Source: Wolbachia endosymbiont (group A) of Anomoia purmunda | GTDB taxonomy: Bacteria > Pseudomonadota > Alphaproteobacteria > Rickettsiales > Anaplasmataceae | NCBI RefSeq assembly: GCF_947251545.1 | Contig: NZ_OX366362.1 | Span: 1,302,001-1,366,000 of the forward strand | Direction: 5' to 3' | Length of the DNA: 64,000 nt | In this document: positions 20,033-29,702 of the stretch, piece after piece | Position numbering within the stretch: the first letter of the stretch is position 1 | How the letters are laid out: every line of letters begins with the position of its first letter | Notes under the pieces: generated by a model | Told to the model about the DNA's origin: nothing | Seen by the model: the letters and a program-made list of their open reading frames with translations, nothing else | The model's database searches: none | Program-made: the position numbers and the translations under genes

Positions 20033-22519
20033 ATGAAATATGATTTTAAAAGTGTTGAAAAATTTTATCAAGATAAATGGGATTTTTCTGTAAACAAGAG
20101 TGGTAAACAAGAAAAGTGTTACGTGTTGGAAATGTTTCCATATCCATCTGGTAAAATTCATATGGGACACTTACGTAACTATGCAATAGGGGATGTGATA
20201 GCACGTTACAAGAGAGCTAATGGATTTGAGGTTTTGCATCCAATTGGCTGGGATGCGTTTGGATTACCAGCCGAGAATGCAGCAAGGGACAACAATATTA
20301 GCCCCGAAACATGGACAAAAGAGAATATAGATAATATGCGTACACAGTTGAAATCTATAGGTCTTTCTTATAATTGGGAGCGTGAACTCTCCACATGTGA
20401 GCCTGATTATTACAAACACGAACAAAAATTTTTCCTGGATTTTTTAAAGCATGGGCTTGCCTATCGAAAAGAGTCATGGGTTAACTGGGATCCAGTGGAC
20501 CAAACAGTGCTTGCAAATGAACAGGTGGTTGATGGAAAAGGATGGCGATCAGGTGCAGTTGTTGAAAAACGTAAGTTGTCCCAATGGTTTTTAAAGATTA
20601 CTGATTTCGCTGAAGATTTACTCAAGTGCCTGCAAAGTTTGAAAAATTGGCCAGAAAAAGTCAAAACAATGCAGGAGCGTTGGATAGGAAAATCTGAAGG
20701 AGCAACTATAGAGTTTGAAATCGTTGGCCTGAATAAGAAATTAAAGGTTTTTACAACTTGTCCTCATACTTTGTTTGGGGCTTCTTTTTGTGCAGTGGCA
20801 GCAGAGCATCCTATTGTGCAGGATTTAAAGAATGGTTCTTCTGTTGTTATCCCAGTGCTTGACACTGGGATCCAGGAAAAAGATGAGATTCCAGCGTCAC
20901 GCGCTGGAATGATAATTGATGAAAAAATTGGAATTTACACCGGATTAAACGTCAAACATCCATTTCTTGATAAGGAATTGCTGCTTTACATAGCGAATTT
21001 TGTGTTGATGGAGTATGGGGAAGGGGCAATTTTTGGATGCCCTGCACACGATCAGCGTGATTTTGAATTTGCACAGAAATATGATTTGCCGATAATTCCT
21101 GTTATTTGTGAAAAGGGTGCACAAGCCATAGTGACTCTAGAAGAAGCCTACACTGGTGGCGAAATAATGTGCAACTCTGAATTCTTAAATGGATTGACGG
21201 TTAGTGAAGCAAAAAAAGTAATCACTAAAAAACTTGAAGAAAAAGGGATAGGTAAGAAAACAACAAACTATCGTCTACACGATTGGGGAGTTTCAAGGCA
21301 GCGTTATTGGGGATGCCCTATACCTATCATATATTGCAAAGACTGCGGAACTGTTCCAGTGCCAAAAAAAGACCTTCCTGTAGTTCTACCAATAGATGTA
21401 GAATTTACAAGTGGTGGCAATCCGCTGGATAAGCACCCAACTTGGAAATTTGTTGATTGTCCAAAGTGCGGAAAGCAAGCAGAGCGTGAAACTGATACAT
21501 TCGACACCTTTTTTGAATCTTCCTGGTATTTTGCTGCATTCTGTAGTGAAGATAAATCAATAGACAAAGATGCATGTAATCGTTTTATGCCTGTTGATTA
21601 TTATATAGGTGGAATAGAACATGCAATTCTGCATTTGCTTTATTCAAGATTTTTCTGCCGTGCTTTAACCAAATGTGGCTATTTTGCTATTAAAGAGCCT
21701 TTCTCTACTTTAATCACTCAAGGAATGGTCTGCCATGCAACTTATAAAGACGAAAATGGTAAGTGGCTATTTCCCGCAGAAGCAAAAGAATTAATAGCGC
21801 GAGGTGCAAAAGTTCAAGTGGGCAAAGTTGAAAAAATGAGCAAATCGAAAAAGAATACAGTTGACCCAAACTTTATCATAGAAAAGTATGGTGCTGATAC
21901 TGCTCGCTTGTTTGTGTTGTCCGACACTCCTCCAGAGAAAGATATGGAATGGTCCGATGATGGCGTAGAAGGTTGTTCTCGTTATGTAAATAAATTGTGG
22001 CGTATGGTCATGCAGTTGAGACCTGTAAATATACACTATGATAATGAAAGTGTTACGGGTGGACTTCTAGAGTACAGAAAAAAAATTCATAAACTCTTAC
22101 ACGGACTTACAGATGACTTAGAAAACTGCAGATTAAACTGTGTAGTGGCAAAATTTCGTGAGATGACGAATTTAATAGCTGAAATAGACGTAAAAACTGG
22201 AAAATCTCTTATTGATGAAGGTATATGTATATTAATCAGAGTAATCGAACCATTCATACCACATCTAGCTGAAAGCCTATGGCAAGAAATAGGAGGTCAA
22301 CCTTGGCCAAAAGCTGATGAATCATTATTAGTTGACGATACGGTAACTATAGCAGTGCAAATCAATGGAAAATTACGTACAACAATCAAGGTGGCAATTA
22401 ACTTGCCTCAAGAAGAATTGAAGAAAATAGCGATAGACTCTGTGTCCAGTAAGATCGATCAAAGCAAAGTTCGCACTGTATATGCTGTACCAAATAAGAT
22501 AGTAAATATAGTTATATAA
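20033..22519 (+). CDS. leuS: Leucyl-tRNA synthetase with WPE insertion in the editing region
   Basis: Class I aminoacyl-tRNA synthetase, 828 residues. HIGH-type motif HMGH at 43-46 in [20 protein letters not shown] at 601-605; the CP1 editing domain lies between about 220 and 420; tRNA-binding C-terminus ends VNIVI. Two WPE palindromes (20846-20875 and 20886-20914) are translated in frame as residues 272-294, giving [10 protein letters not shown] and IPASRAGM, inside CP1. The reading frame remains intact, so the inserted peptide is presumably tolerated as a surface loop. Tight spacing with the NlpD-like gene suggests co-transcription. Confidence 0.96.
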   Translation: MKYDFKSVEKFYQDKWDFSVNKSGKQEKCYVLEMFPYPSGKIHMGHLRNYAIGDVIARYKRANGFEVLHPIGWDAFGLPAENAARDNNISPETWTKENIDNMRTQLKSIGLSYNWERELSTCEPDYYKHEQKFFLDFLKHGLAYRKESWVNWDPVDQTVLANEQVVDGKGWRSGAVVEKRKLSQWFLKITDFAEDLLKCLQSLKNWPEKVKTMQERWIGKSEGATIEFEIVGLNKKLKVFTTCPHTLFGASFCAVAAEHPIVQDLKNGSSVVIPVLDTGIQEKDEIPASRAGMIIDEKIGIYTGLNVKHPFLDKELLLYIANFVLMEYGEGAIFGCPAHDQRDFEFAQKYDLPIIPVICEKGAQAIVTLEEAYTGGEIMCNSEFLNGLTVSEAKKVITKKLEEKGIGKKTTNYRLHDWGVSRQRYWGCPIPIIYCKDCGTVPVPKKDLPVVLPIDVEFTSGGNPLDKHPTWKFVDCPKCGKQAERETDTFDTFFESSWYFAAFCSEDKSIDKDACNRFMPVDYYIGGIEHAILHLLYSRFFCRALTKCGYFAIKEPFSTLITQGMVCHATYKDENGKWLFPAEAKELIARGAKVQVGKVEKMSKSKKNTVDPNFIIEKYGADTARLFVLSDTPPEKDMEWSDDGVEGCSRYVNKLWRMVMQLRPVNIHYDNESVTGGLLEYRKKIHKLLHGLTDDLENCRLNCVVAKFREMTNLIAEIDVKTGKSLIDEGICILIRVIEPFIPHLAESLWQEIGGQPWPKADESLLVDDTVTIAVQINGKLRTTIKVAINLPQEELKKIAIDSVSSKIDQSKVRTVYAVPNKIVNIVI
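20846..20914 (+). repeat. Two WPE palindromes inside leuS
   Basis: CCCAGTGCTTGACACTGGG core at 20851-20869 and ATTCCAGCGTCACGCGCTGG at 20888-20907, 16 bp apart, both within the leuS frame. Confidence 0.9.
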
Positions 22520-22599
22520 AAAATCCGAGTGTATCTGTTCAGGAGCATCGCAAATATTGAAGCAAAAGTGGTCAGTGCTTGACACACAGCTGTACGAAC

Positions 22600-24044
22600 C
22601 ATACGCGTCAAGTTAAGAAGCAAGGGTAAGAAAATTCAATGAACTTAAGGTGGATACTCTAGTTTTTCTATATCTATCTTTCACAGAAAATTGTGACCAG
22701 TCTGTGGTAAGTTTTTTCAGGAAAATTCTCAAATTATTAATTTTACTGCTTAACGCTAAAAACAACTCCCTAATCCTTCTTTTTAATTCAATGAATGCCT
22801 TTGTTAAACTCAGCTCTGTATTCTCTTTCAGTTTTATACAACCAACTATTCCATGAAATATAAGAATTGCGCACAATTTAGCGTATAGTTCACATAATAC
22901 TCTGTATGGTTTTCCTTTAAGTTCGTCAAGCCTGATGTGACTCTTATACAATTTAAATAATAATTCAATCTGCCATCTTACCCTGTAAACTGTTAATACT
23001 TGTTCAGCGCTGATTTTACTCTCTGGAACGTTAGTTATGAATATCGACCAATCCAGCAATTTTTGATTCTTTTGAGAAGATGTATATCCATGTGATTTTG
23101 CTAACTTATTAGCCCTTCTTCTTCTAATTATAGACTGTTCTTCAGTTAATTTTTGACATATAATTCTCACTTTAATTTTTACTTCTTTTCCTAATAGCAC
23201 TTCCATCTCTAGAAGGGATTGACCTTCTAAACATTCCAACAACTCTATTTTTTGATTTGTTTCTATATCATATATATTGGTATCAGACTTATAACGACTA
23301 ACAAAATATGCACCTGCTTCATCAATCTGTTTAAAAGAACTAGGCACAAAGTAGCACAAATCAAATATTAGCAAATCATTGGCTGATAAACCGTTCAGAT
23401 AATCCCTATAACCTTGATCCGACCTTATTCCTTCTATTAAATTTAACTTATCTAGCGCTTGGTTCAGGTAATCAAAGACTAACTGCAGCTTTATTCCTGA
23501 TTTGGTATTACTCTCACAATCTCTATAGCTACTCCCATATCCTTTGTACATATCTTCCATGCTACTAGGCAGGCTAATATAGCTACTATCCAATAGCTTA
23601 ATGCTTCTAAATTGCTTCAAAATTCTGCAATCAACCTGTAAGCTGTTTTTAAATAAAACTAAAGATTCATTATACATTCTTTTCATAAATTCCACTGCTT
23701 CTTCAGTAAATCTAAAATCCAAACCCTGTTTTGTAATTTCTATCGAGTCTTCATTTAGCAATTGGCACATTGTTTCTATGCTGCAATCACCAACTCCTAT
23801 GTTACCAAAAACCATAGCTTTTATGAATGATGAGCCATTAAGTTTTCTCTTTCTTTTTATAAAACCTACTGCAATTGATATTTCGTCTGCTTTTTCATTA
23901 AAGAATTCATTGAGGTCTTTTGATAAGCAAGCTATTCTGTCCATTGTAAGTTCTCTCATTCACATATCCAAGAGAACTTATACCTTATTCTTTTCCTTCA
24001 CTCTATCAATTTTACTTACACTTTTCCTTAACTTGACGCGTATG
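22600..24044 (-). mobile_element. IS4-family insertion sequence, full-length copy
   Basis: 1445-bp element bounded by perfect 18-bp inverted repeats CATACGCGTCAAGTTAAG (22600-22617) and CTTAACTTGACGCGTATG (24027-24044). It carries one complete transposase gene. The flanks (GTACGAAC left, ATTGAGTG right) are not duplicated, so either the target duplication has decayed or the ends come from a rearrangement. Two 1308-bp deletion derivatives are at 28065-29372 and 40794-42101. Confidence 0.93.
22613..23959 (-). CDS. IS4-family transposase, full length
   Basis: A 448-residue DDE transposase. The IS4 YREK signature is exact: YRVRWQIELLFKLYK has Y-(2)-R-(3)-E-(6)-K. The first catalytic Asp is in LLDSSYISLP and the second in DLLIFDLCYFVP (DLGYF is the usual form; this copy has Cys). 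Unlike the other two copies it keeps the 45-residue segment starting FRFTEEAVEF, so it is the only candidate for an active enzyme in the window. Start ATG gives MRELTMDRIACLSKD. Confidence 0.95.
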   Translation of the reverse strand: MRELTMDRIACLSKDLNEFFNEKADEISIAVGFIKRKRKLNGSSFIKAMVFGNIGVGDCSIETMCQLLNEDSIEITKQGLDFRFTEEAVEFMKRMYNESLVLFKNSLQVDCRILKQFRSIKLLDSSYISLPSSMEDMYKGYGSSYRDCESNTKSGIKLQLVFDYLNQALDKLNLIEGIRSDQGYRDYLNGLSANDLLIFDLCYFVPSSFKQIDEAGAYFVSRYKSDTNIYDIETNQKIELLECLEGQSLLEMEVLLGKEVKIKVRIICQKLTEEQSIIRRRRANKLAKSHGYTSSQKNQKLLDWSIFITNVPESKISAEQVLTVYRVRWQIELLFKLYKSHIRLDELKGKPYRVLCELYAKLCAILIFHGIVGCIKLKENTELSLTKAFIELKRRIRELFLALSSKINNLRIFLKKLTTDWSQFSVKDRYRKTRVSTLSSLNFLTLAS

Positions 24045-24058
24045 ATTGAGTGTACAGT

Positions 24059-24187
24059 CCCAAAGTGTGATGGTATGATATATAAGAAGTTACCATCGGG
24101 AGGAATTATGGTTACACATTTATATGTAACCATTGGACACAAGTATCCTGAATTATTTATACTAAATCCATACCATCACACTTTGGG
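24059..24187. repeat. 129-bp inverted-repeat element with internal palindrome
   Basis: Perfect 19-bp inverted repeats CCCAAAGTGTGATGGTATG (24059-24077) and CATACCATCACACTTTGGG (24169-24187) enclose a second palindrome ATGGTTACA...TGTAACCAT at 24108-24133. A cruciform or transcript hairpin could form. It could be a tiny MITE or IS relic. I saw no second copy in the window. The rest of the gap, 24188-24391, shows nothing I recognise. Confidence 0.7.
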
Positions 24188-24391
24188 CCTAGTTCTTTAT
24201 TCATTCTCACAATCCGTGAACGGTTACAAATACTGGAGTTTACCCTTTTTCTTACTATTTTTCCAATCTACAGTTAGCGTTCAAAACCATATTCGAAAAG
24301 CATCTCATATGTTTCCGGATTTTTTTAATGCTGTTTATTTCATCCTCAACATTGTCTCTACCTTTATGAACTAAGTTATAATTTAGCAGCA

Positions 24392-24991
24392 TTAAAAATT
24401 ATAACGTATTCCTACCTCCAGAGTTGCATCTGGTATTTGCAATGCTTTTATACCACTCAGTTGCCCGCCTGCGGTAACACCAACTGCACCAACTATCTGT
24501 GGAGTAATTTCATAATCAACACCAACCTTCAGTTTATAGGAAATAGAACCCAGTATGTTGTCTACTAAAGGTGCCTTCTCTCCAGCAGCTCCAACATCTG
24601 TGCTTGCAGGTTTACTTGTACCACCGTTACCAAAGCCAAAAGGTACTATTTGGAGATATCCTCCTAAACCTCCACTGACGTATAGCTTAACAGGATCAAT
24701 ATCAAGGTCAGGATAATAACGATAATTTGCCAATAAGCTAGCCCCTATTTTCCTTGTATCCTTAGCAATATCACTCATATTAGCAAGAACCTCAAGTTCA
24801 AATTTAGAGTTTTTGTCATGGTGATAACCAAAAACAACGCTAGGTTTCATTATAAAGCCACCACCCCATCCAGCACCAAAGTTTAAACCTGCATAGTACT
24901 TATCTTCTGACTTACTTGCACTATTACTAGCTGCACCGGCTAGAGATGAAGTAAGCAAAACAGCCAAAACGCACAATCTCTTTATTTTCAT
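24392..24991 (-). CDS. WSP/OMP-1-family outer membrane surface antigen
   Basis: Outer membrane beta-barrel of the Anaplasmataceae surface antigen family. Start ATG 24991 is fixed by AGGAG 6 bases upstream; the frame extends further but without a ribosome site. The 199-residue product has a signal peptide (MKIKRLCVLAVLLTSSLAGAAS), alternating strands such as YYAGLNFGAGWGGGF and KLYVSGGLGGYLQIV, and ends LEVGIRYNF, the aromatic barrel terminus. It is not the classical Wsp by N-terminal sequence, so I leave the symbol blank. Isolated, transcribed towards the inverted-repeat element. Confidence 0.82.
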   Translation of the reverse strand: MKIKRLCVLAVLLTSSLAGAASNSASKSEDKYYAGLNFGAGWGGGFIMKPSVVFGYHHDKNSKFELEVLANMSDIAKDTRKIGASLLANYRYYPDLDIDPVKLYVSGGLGGYLQIVPFGFGNGGTSKPASTDVGAAGEKAPLVDNILGSISYKLKVGVDYEITPQIVGAVGVTAGGQLSGIKALQIPDATLEVGIRYNF

Positions 24992-25108
24992 ATAACTCCT
25001 CATACAAAAAAATATATAATGCATAAGTATATATCCTTTATATTAAAAAAGATATAACTATATGTTAAAAAAAGTATAGCCACAAAGTAAAGGATGTGCT
25101 ACTCGGAT

Positions 25109-25330
25109 GTATCCGTTCAGCAGAATAGCAAAATTGTAAGTTAAAAATGTGATATAAATAAGAGGGAAAGATAACCCTACTCACTATAGGAATAGCGGGC
25201 GTGTGCGACCGATGCGGCAACAACCGTTCATATCAAGGTACACCAGCCCATCTCTCGAAAGGAACCAGTGTCAGCTACTTGCATGACACCCTCCTGCAAA
25301 TTGCAATGTGTGTACAGTTATGCGCGTGAC
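25109..25330. repeat. Repeat remnants between the surface antigen gene and guaA
   Basis: The 351-base gap 24992-25342 contains a diverged GTATCCGTTCAG repeat (25109-25134), an unexplained GC-richer segment (about 25163-25260) and partial WPE units (25260-25330, CCAGTGTCAGCTACTTGCATGACACC and a half copy next to the guaA stop). No gene seen. Confidence 0.65.
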
Positions 25331-25342
25331 GCTGGCTCATGA

Positions 25343-26905
25343 TTACTCCCACTCAATAGTTGCGGGTGGCTTGGAAGTTATATCGTATACAACTCTATTT
25401 ACTCCGGGAACATTATTAACAATTATACTGCCAACATTCTGTAAAAAATCCCAAAATACTAGCAAGTGTTGATCCTTATTTTCAAATGGAAATGCATCAG
25501 CTGTCATACCATCAGATGATGTTACAGCCCTTAAAGCACAAACATATCCGTATGTACGACCATCTCCCATGACGCCTACAGTTTTTATTGGTAATAATAC
25601 AGCAAAAGCTTGCCATATCTTATCGTATAGATCGTAATTTTTCATCGTATTAATATATATTTCATCTACTTCTTGCAATATTTGCACCTTTTCTTCATCG
25701 ACTTCACTTATAATCCTCACCGCAAGTCCGGGTCCTGGAAATGGATGTTGAAATATTATCTCATCTGAAAGCCCAATTTCCTTTCCAAGTAGCCTTACCT
25801 CATCTTTAAAGAGGTAACGTAAAGGCTCCACTAGCTTCAGGTTCATCTTTTCTGGTAACCCACCAACATTATGGTGAGACTTAATTGTACTAGTGTTGTC
25901 TGAGGCATGCCCTGACTCAACTACATCAGAGTAAATAGTACCTTGCATCAAAAAATCTACATCACCTATTTTTTTTGCTTCTTCTTCAAACACTTCAATG
26001 AAAGCGTTACCGATGATTTTTCGCTTTTCTTCTGGATCAGTTATTCCCTTCAACCTACTCAAAAATAAATTTGATTTATCAACGTAGTTTATCGGAATCT
26101 CTTTCAACATAGCAATGGTCTGGTTCTTGCGTAACAACCCAGTATCGATAAAAATACAGTTCAATTGTTTTCCTATAGCTTTATGTGTGAGAGCCGCTGC
26201 AACACTTGAATCAACTCCACCACTTACTGCAGCGATTACTTTTTTCTCTCCTACTACATTTCTGATTTTTTCCTTCTGCTTTTCAATAAACGACTTCATT
26301 GTCCAGTCTCTTTTGCAATTTGCAATATCCAAGAAGTTAGAGAGCAATTTACTACCATTTGTTGTGGGCCTCACTTCAGGATGGAACTGAGTACAGTAAA
26401 TCTTCCGCTGTTCGTTGACAATCATTGCAATTGTTTGATTTATCACACCTGATGCGATAACAGTAAATCCCTGTGGTATAGTATCAACACTGTCCGCATG
26501 GTTCATTAATACACCCACTTCAGAATTAACATCCCAGGTATCCTTTATAATGGGGGATTCTTTTAGTATCTTGATTTTAGTTCTGCCAAACTCCTGTTTA
26601 AAACTCTCTTTTACTTTTGCTCCAAAATAATGACAAATGAGTTGCTGTCCATAGCATATTCCAAGTATAGGAACGTTTGTTGCCTCATTAAGTTTTATAA
26701 TTTCATGTACTACTCTACTTGTTTCAGAACAATCATCATTTACAGATTGTGGTCCTCCAGAGAGAATAAACCCATTGAATTTTGATATTGTTTCAAAACT
26801 GATGTTGCTTGGAAATATCTCACAATAAACGCCCATTTCTCTGACTTGTCTTGCGATAAGCTGTGTAAACTGTGAACCAAAATCAATAATGGCAATTGCT
26901 GACAA
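25343..26905 (-). CDS. guaA: GMP synthase (glutamine-hydrolysing)
   Basis: Converts XMP to GMP. The 520-residue protein has a class I glutamine amidotransferase domain with C84 (LGICYGQQL), H175 and E177 (TQFHPEV), an ATP-pyrophosphatase domain with the PP-loop SGGVDSS at 228-234, and the C-terminal dimerisation domain ending PPATIEWE. The start is a TTG (26903-26905): a GGAGG Shine-Dalgarno lies 8 bases upstream and [12 protein letters not shown] aligns with the family start. Its promoter, Shine-Dalgarno and first eleven codons are duplicated at 27662-27780. Confidence 0.96.
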   Translation of the reverse strand: MSAIAIIDFGSQFTQLIARQVREMGVYCEIFPSNISFETISKFNGFILSGGPQSVNDDCSETSRVVHEIIKLNEATNVPILGICYGQQLICHYFGAKVKESFKQEFGRTKIKILKESPIIKDTWDVNSEVGVLMNHADSVDTIPQGFTVIASGVINQTIAMIVNEQRKIYCTQFHPEVRPTTNGSKLLSNFLDIANCKRDWTMKSFIEKQKEKIRNVVGEKKVIAAVSGGVDSSVAAALTHKAIGKQLNCIFIDTGLLRKNQTIAMLKEIPINYVDKSNLFLSRLKGITDPEEKRKIIGNAFIEVFEEEAKKIGDVDFLMQGTIYSDVVESGHASDNTSTIKSHHNVGGLPEKMNLKLVEPLRYLFKDEVRLLGKEIGLSDEIIFQHPFPGPGLAVRIISEVDEEKVQILQEVDEIYINTMKNYDLYDKIWQAFAVLLPIKTVGVMGDGRTYGYVCALRAVTSSDGMTADAFPFENKDQHLLVFWDFLQNVGSIIVNNVPGVNRVVYDITSKPPATIEWE

Positions 26906-26938
26906 TTTGTTCCTCCATATTATTTAAAATGATATCTG

Positions 26939-26967
26939 ATAATAAAGAAAATAATGGAGTAAGTAAA
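26939..26967 (-). promoter_or_regulatory. Predicted guaA promoter
   Basis: On the minus strand TTTACT (26967-26962), 17-bp spacer, TATTAT (26944-26939), about 34 bases before the TTG start. The identical hexamers and spacing occur in the duplicate at 27730-27758, which supports function. Confidence 0.5.
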
Positions 26968-27007
26968 CCAAGACCTGTTTAAAACTTTGACGGACGGCGT
27001 GGGTTGG

Positions 27008-27547
27008 CTATGATCTATTTTTATCTAAGAAGAACTTTTTACGGTGGTACTTCAGAAGTTGCAGCCCCTCTTTAGGGTTAAGACATACTTCCAATTCTTC
27101 CCAACCACTATAACTTCCACCACCAACCAATGCTATACACACTCCGGATAGAGACTTAGCCTCAATCACTTTTCCAGTTTTGTTATCTACAAACTTTTCC
27201 ACTCCCTCAACTTTAATTTCGTATTTCTGACCACTCTCTGGGCGATCCCATACAAGTATTTCCCCTATAAATAGAGCTTTGATGACCTCTTTATTTTGCG
27301 CTCCACCATATCTATTCCTAACTATCCTTTTAGGCTTATCTGTTTTGGGTTTATCTATTTGGAGCTCACCTATCGGTTTATTGCCCATCATATTGTTGAA
27401 TACTTTGTTTGTTATATAAGTTGCTGCCTTGTCCTTAATTTCTTTTGCCTCTTCATCTACATATTTTTCTACTTCACTACGTACATGCCCTTTTAATTTT
27501 TCAAAAAAGTTCTGCAAGTCGAGTAAAGTTAATTCAGATGTTTCCAT
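27008..27547 (-). CDS. Orphan protein of unknown function behind a duplicated guaA promoter
   Basis: I do not recognise this 179-residue protein. Start ATG 27547 is decided by GGAGGG 5 bases upstream; eight further codons upstream lack a ribosome site. It is highly charged, with a helical N-terminal third (FFEKLKGHVRSEVEKYVDEE) and a C-terminal beta-rich part (EILVWDRPESGQKYEIKVEG, GVCIALVGGGSYSG). No signal peptide or membrane segment. It lies between real guaA and a copy of the guaA 5' region in the same orientation, so it may be transcribed from that copy. Wolbachia-restricted by impression only. Confidence 0.7.
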   Translation of the reverse strand: METSELTLLDLQNFFEKLKGHVRSEVEKYVDEEAKEIKDKAATYITNKVFNNMMGNKPIGELQIDKPKTDKPKRIVRNRYGGAQNKEVIKALFIGEILVWDRPESGQKYEIKVEGVEKFVDNKTGKVIEAKSLSGVCIALVGGGSYSGWEELEVCLNPKEGLQLLKYHRKKFFLDKNRS

Positions 27548-27695
27548 AAAACCCTCCAGTTTTATTATCACGTATCAATGATACATTCAGTATACTTAAA
27601 ATACCTTTAAGAAAGGCGGTTCTGACCCTCAGATAGCTAATGTTAACTACCGATATCGTACGTGAACCAAAATCAATAATGGCAATTGCTGACAA
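27534..27695 (-). other. Short chimeric frame: guaA first 11 codons plus unrelated tail
   Basis: From the duplicated TTG start (27693-27695) a 53-codon frame reads [11 protein letters not shown] then leaves guaA (RTISVVNISYLR...) and stops at 27534, overlapping the orphan gene start by 14 bases. Shine-Dalgarno GAGGAG is retained. It could act as a translated leader for the orphan gene or be a by-product of the duplication. Confidence 0.4.
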
Positions 27696-27780
27696 TTTGC
27701 TCCTCTATATTATTTAAAAGTGATATCTTATAATAAAGAAAGTAATGGAGCAAGTAAACTAAGACCTCTTAAAAGCTTTA
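27662..27780 (-). repeat. Duplicate of the guaA promoter and 5' end
   Basis: About 119 bp nearly identical to 26872-26990: guaA codons 1-11, Shine-Dalgarno, promoter and 15-20 bp upstream. Both copies point the same way and bracket the orphan gene at 27008-27547, as expected if a segment was inserted with duplication of the guaA 5' region, or by tandem duplication with loss of the guaA body. Confidence 0.9.
27730..27758 (-). promoter_or_regulatory. Duplicated guaA promoter, facing the orphan gene
   Basis: TTTACT (27758-27753), 17-bp spacer, TATTAT (27735-27730): the same hexamers as the authentic guaA promoter. It would drive the orphan gene and possibly read through into guaA. Confidence 0.45.
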
Positions 27781-27819
27781 ATGTGTGGTGCAATTTAGCT
27801 ATATAGCTAATTTTCCTAC

Positions 27820-28064
27820 ACCATACCGCCGCGGCGCTAACACGTAGCTGGACGACGGTTGTCAGGCTAGCTGTCATCCCAGTGCCTCTATGATGTCATC
27901 CCAGTGCTTGACACTGGGATGGCTTTGTTGCATCGCTAGCTATGATGGATTAAAGATAAAAAAGATGGCGAATATCAGTAGCTTATTATTCTGGTATTTA
28001 TAACAAGAACGGTCAGTGAATACCTAAATTTGAGTAAAAGAAATTTCACTACCATTCACCAAGC
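27820..28064. repeat. WPE cluster and IS terminal relic
   Basis: ACCGCCGCGG-type palindrome remains (27826-27870) and CCCAGTGC-type units (27873-27920), the last interrupted by GGCTTTGTTGCATCGC at 27921. That 16-mer is the terminus of the IS relic at 59251-60078, so 27921-28064 is probably a fragment of the same IS family, itself cut by the IS4 copy that begins at 28065. Confidence 0.65.
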
Positions 28065-29372
28065 CATACGCGTCAAGTTAAGAAGCAAGGGTAAGAAAAT
28101 TCAATGAACTTAAGGTGGATACTCTAGTTTTTCTATATCTATCTTTCACAGAAAATTGTGACCAGTCTGTGGTAAGTTTTTTCAGGAAAATTCTCAAATT
28201 ATTAATTTTACTGCTTAACGCTAAAAACAACTCCCTAATCCTTCTTTTTAATTCAATGAATGCCTTTGTTAAACTCAGCTCTGTATTCTCTTTCAGTTTT
28301 ATACAACCAACTATTCCATGAAATATAAGAATTGCGCACAATTTAGCGTATAGTTCACATAATACTCTGTATGGTTTTCCTTTAAGTTCGTCAAGCCTGA
28401 TGTGACTCTTATACAATTTAAATAATAATTCAATCTGCCATCTTACCCTGTAAACTGTTAATACTTGTTCAGCGCTGATTTTACTCTCTGGAACGTTAGT
28501 TATGAATATCGACCAATCCAGCAATTTTTGATTCTTTTGAGAAGATGTATATCCATGTGATTTTGCTAACTTATTAGCCCTTCTTCTAATTATAGACTGT
28601 TCTTCAGTTAATTTTTGACATATAATTCTCACTTTAATTTTTACTTCTTTTCCTAATAGCACTTCCATCTCTAGAAGGGATTGACCTTCTAAACATTCCA
28701 ACAACTCTATTTTTTGATTTGTTTCTATATCATATATATTGGTATCAGACTTATAACGACTAACAAAATATGCACCTGCTTCATCAATCTGTTTAAAAGA
28801 ACTAGGCACAAAGTAGCCCAAATCAAATATTAGCAAATCATTGGCTGATAAACCGTTCAGATAATCCCTATAACCTTGATCCGACCTTATTCCTTCTATT
28901 AAATTTAACTTATCTAGCGCTTGGTTCAGGTAATCAAAGACTAACTGCAGCTTTATTCCTGATTTGGTATTACTCTCACAATCTCTATAGCTACTCCCAT
29001 ATCCTTTGTACATATCTTCCATGCTACTGGGCAGGCTAATATAATCCAAACCCTGTTTTGTAATTTCTATCGAGTCTTCATTTAGCAATTGGCACATTGT
29101 TTCTATGCTGCAATCACCAACTCCTATGTTACCAAAAACCATAGCTTTTATGAATGATGAGCCATTAAGTTTTCTCTTTCTTTTTATAAAACCTACTGCA
29201 ATTGATATTTCGTCTGCTTTTTCATTAAAGAATTCATTGAGGTCTTTTGATAAGCAAGCTATTCTGTCCATTGTAAGTTCTCTCATTCACATATCCAAGA
29301 AGAACTTATACCTTATTCTTTTCCTTCACTCTATCAATTTTACTTACACTTTTCCTTAACTTGACGCGTATG
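28065..29372 (-). mobile_element. IS4-family element, internal-deletion copy 2
   Basis: 1308 bp with the same perfect 18-bp ends as the full copy (28065-28082 and 29355-29372). It lacks 135 bp of the transposase plus one Arg codon and has one extra base near the 5' end, exactly as in copy 3 (40794-42101). Flanks show no clear target duplication. Confidence 0.92.
28078..29286 (-). pseudogene. IS4 transposase with in-frame 45-residue deletion, presumed inactive
   Basis: 402 codons, otherwise matching the 448-residue copy. GLDF...LLDSSYISLP is collapsed to GLDYISLP, removing the first catalytic Asp, although the YREK block is intact. The second Asp site reads DLGYF, the consensus IS4 form, where the other two copies have DLCYF. 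Frame remains open, which suggests the deletion is recent or maintained. Confidence 0.88.
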
Positions 29373-29379
29373 ACCTACT

Positions 29380-29625
29380 TAACCGTCATACCGCCGCGGT
29401 ATCTCATCCGCTAACAAGAGATCCCGCTGCGGGATGACAGCAATCCTACGTTCATACCGTGATTTATTCACGGTATCTCATCCGCTAACACATAGCGGAA
29501 TGACGAATTACTTAACCGTCATACCGCCGCGGTATCTCTTAGCCGCTAACAAGTAGCGGGATGACGGTTGTCAGGCTAACACCTTCCCTGTCATCCCAAT
29601 GCTTGACACTGGGATGACACCACCT
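29380..29625. repeat. WPE palindrome cluster
   Basis: Three units of the CGTCATACCGCCGCGGTATC / CGTTCATACCGTGATTTATT family (29383-29440, 29450-29505, 29517-29567) followed by a CCCAATGCTTGACACTGGG unit (29590-29620). No gene in the 330-base stretch before 29703. Confidence 0.85.
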
Positions 29626-29702
29626 GCTACGCAAATTATCTACAAATTGCAATGTTTGTACACTAGAGCATTACAAGCAATGATGTAGAAGCTTTTGTAA
29701 CT

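Noticed and set aside
23601..24374. 257-codon plus-strand frame crossing the IS4 end
   Set aside because: Mostly antisense to the transposase; no ribosome site, and no recognisable protein text.
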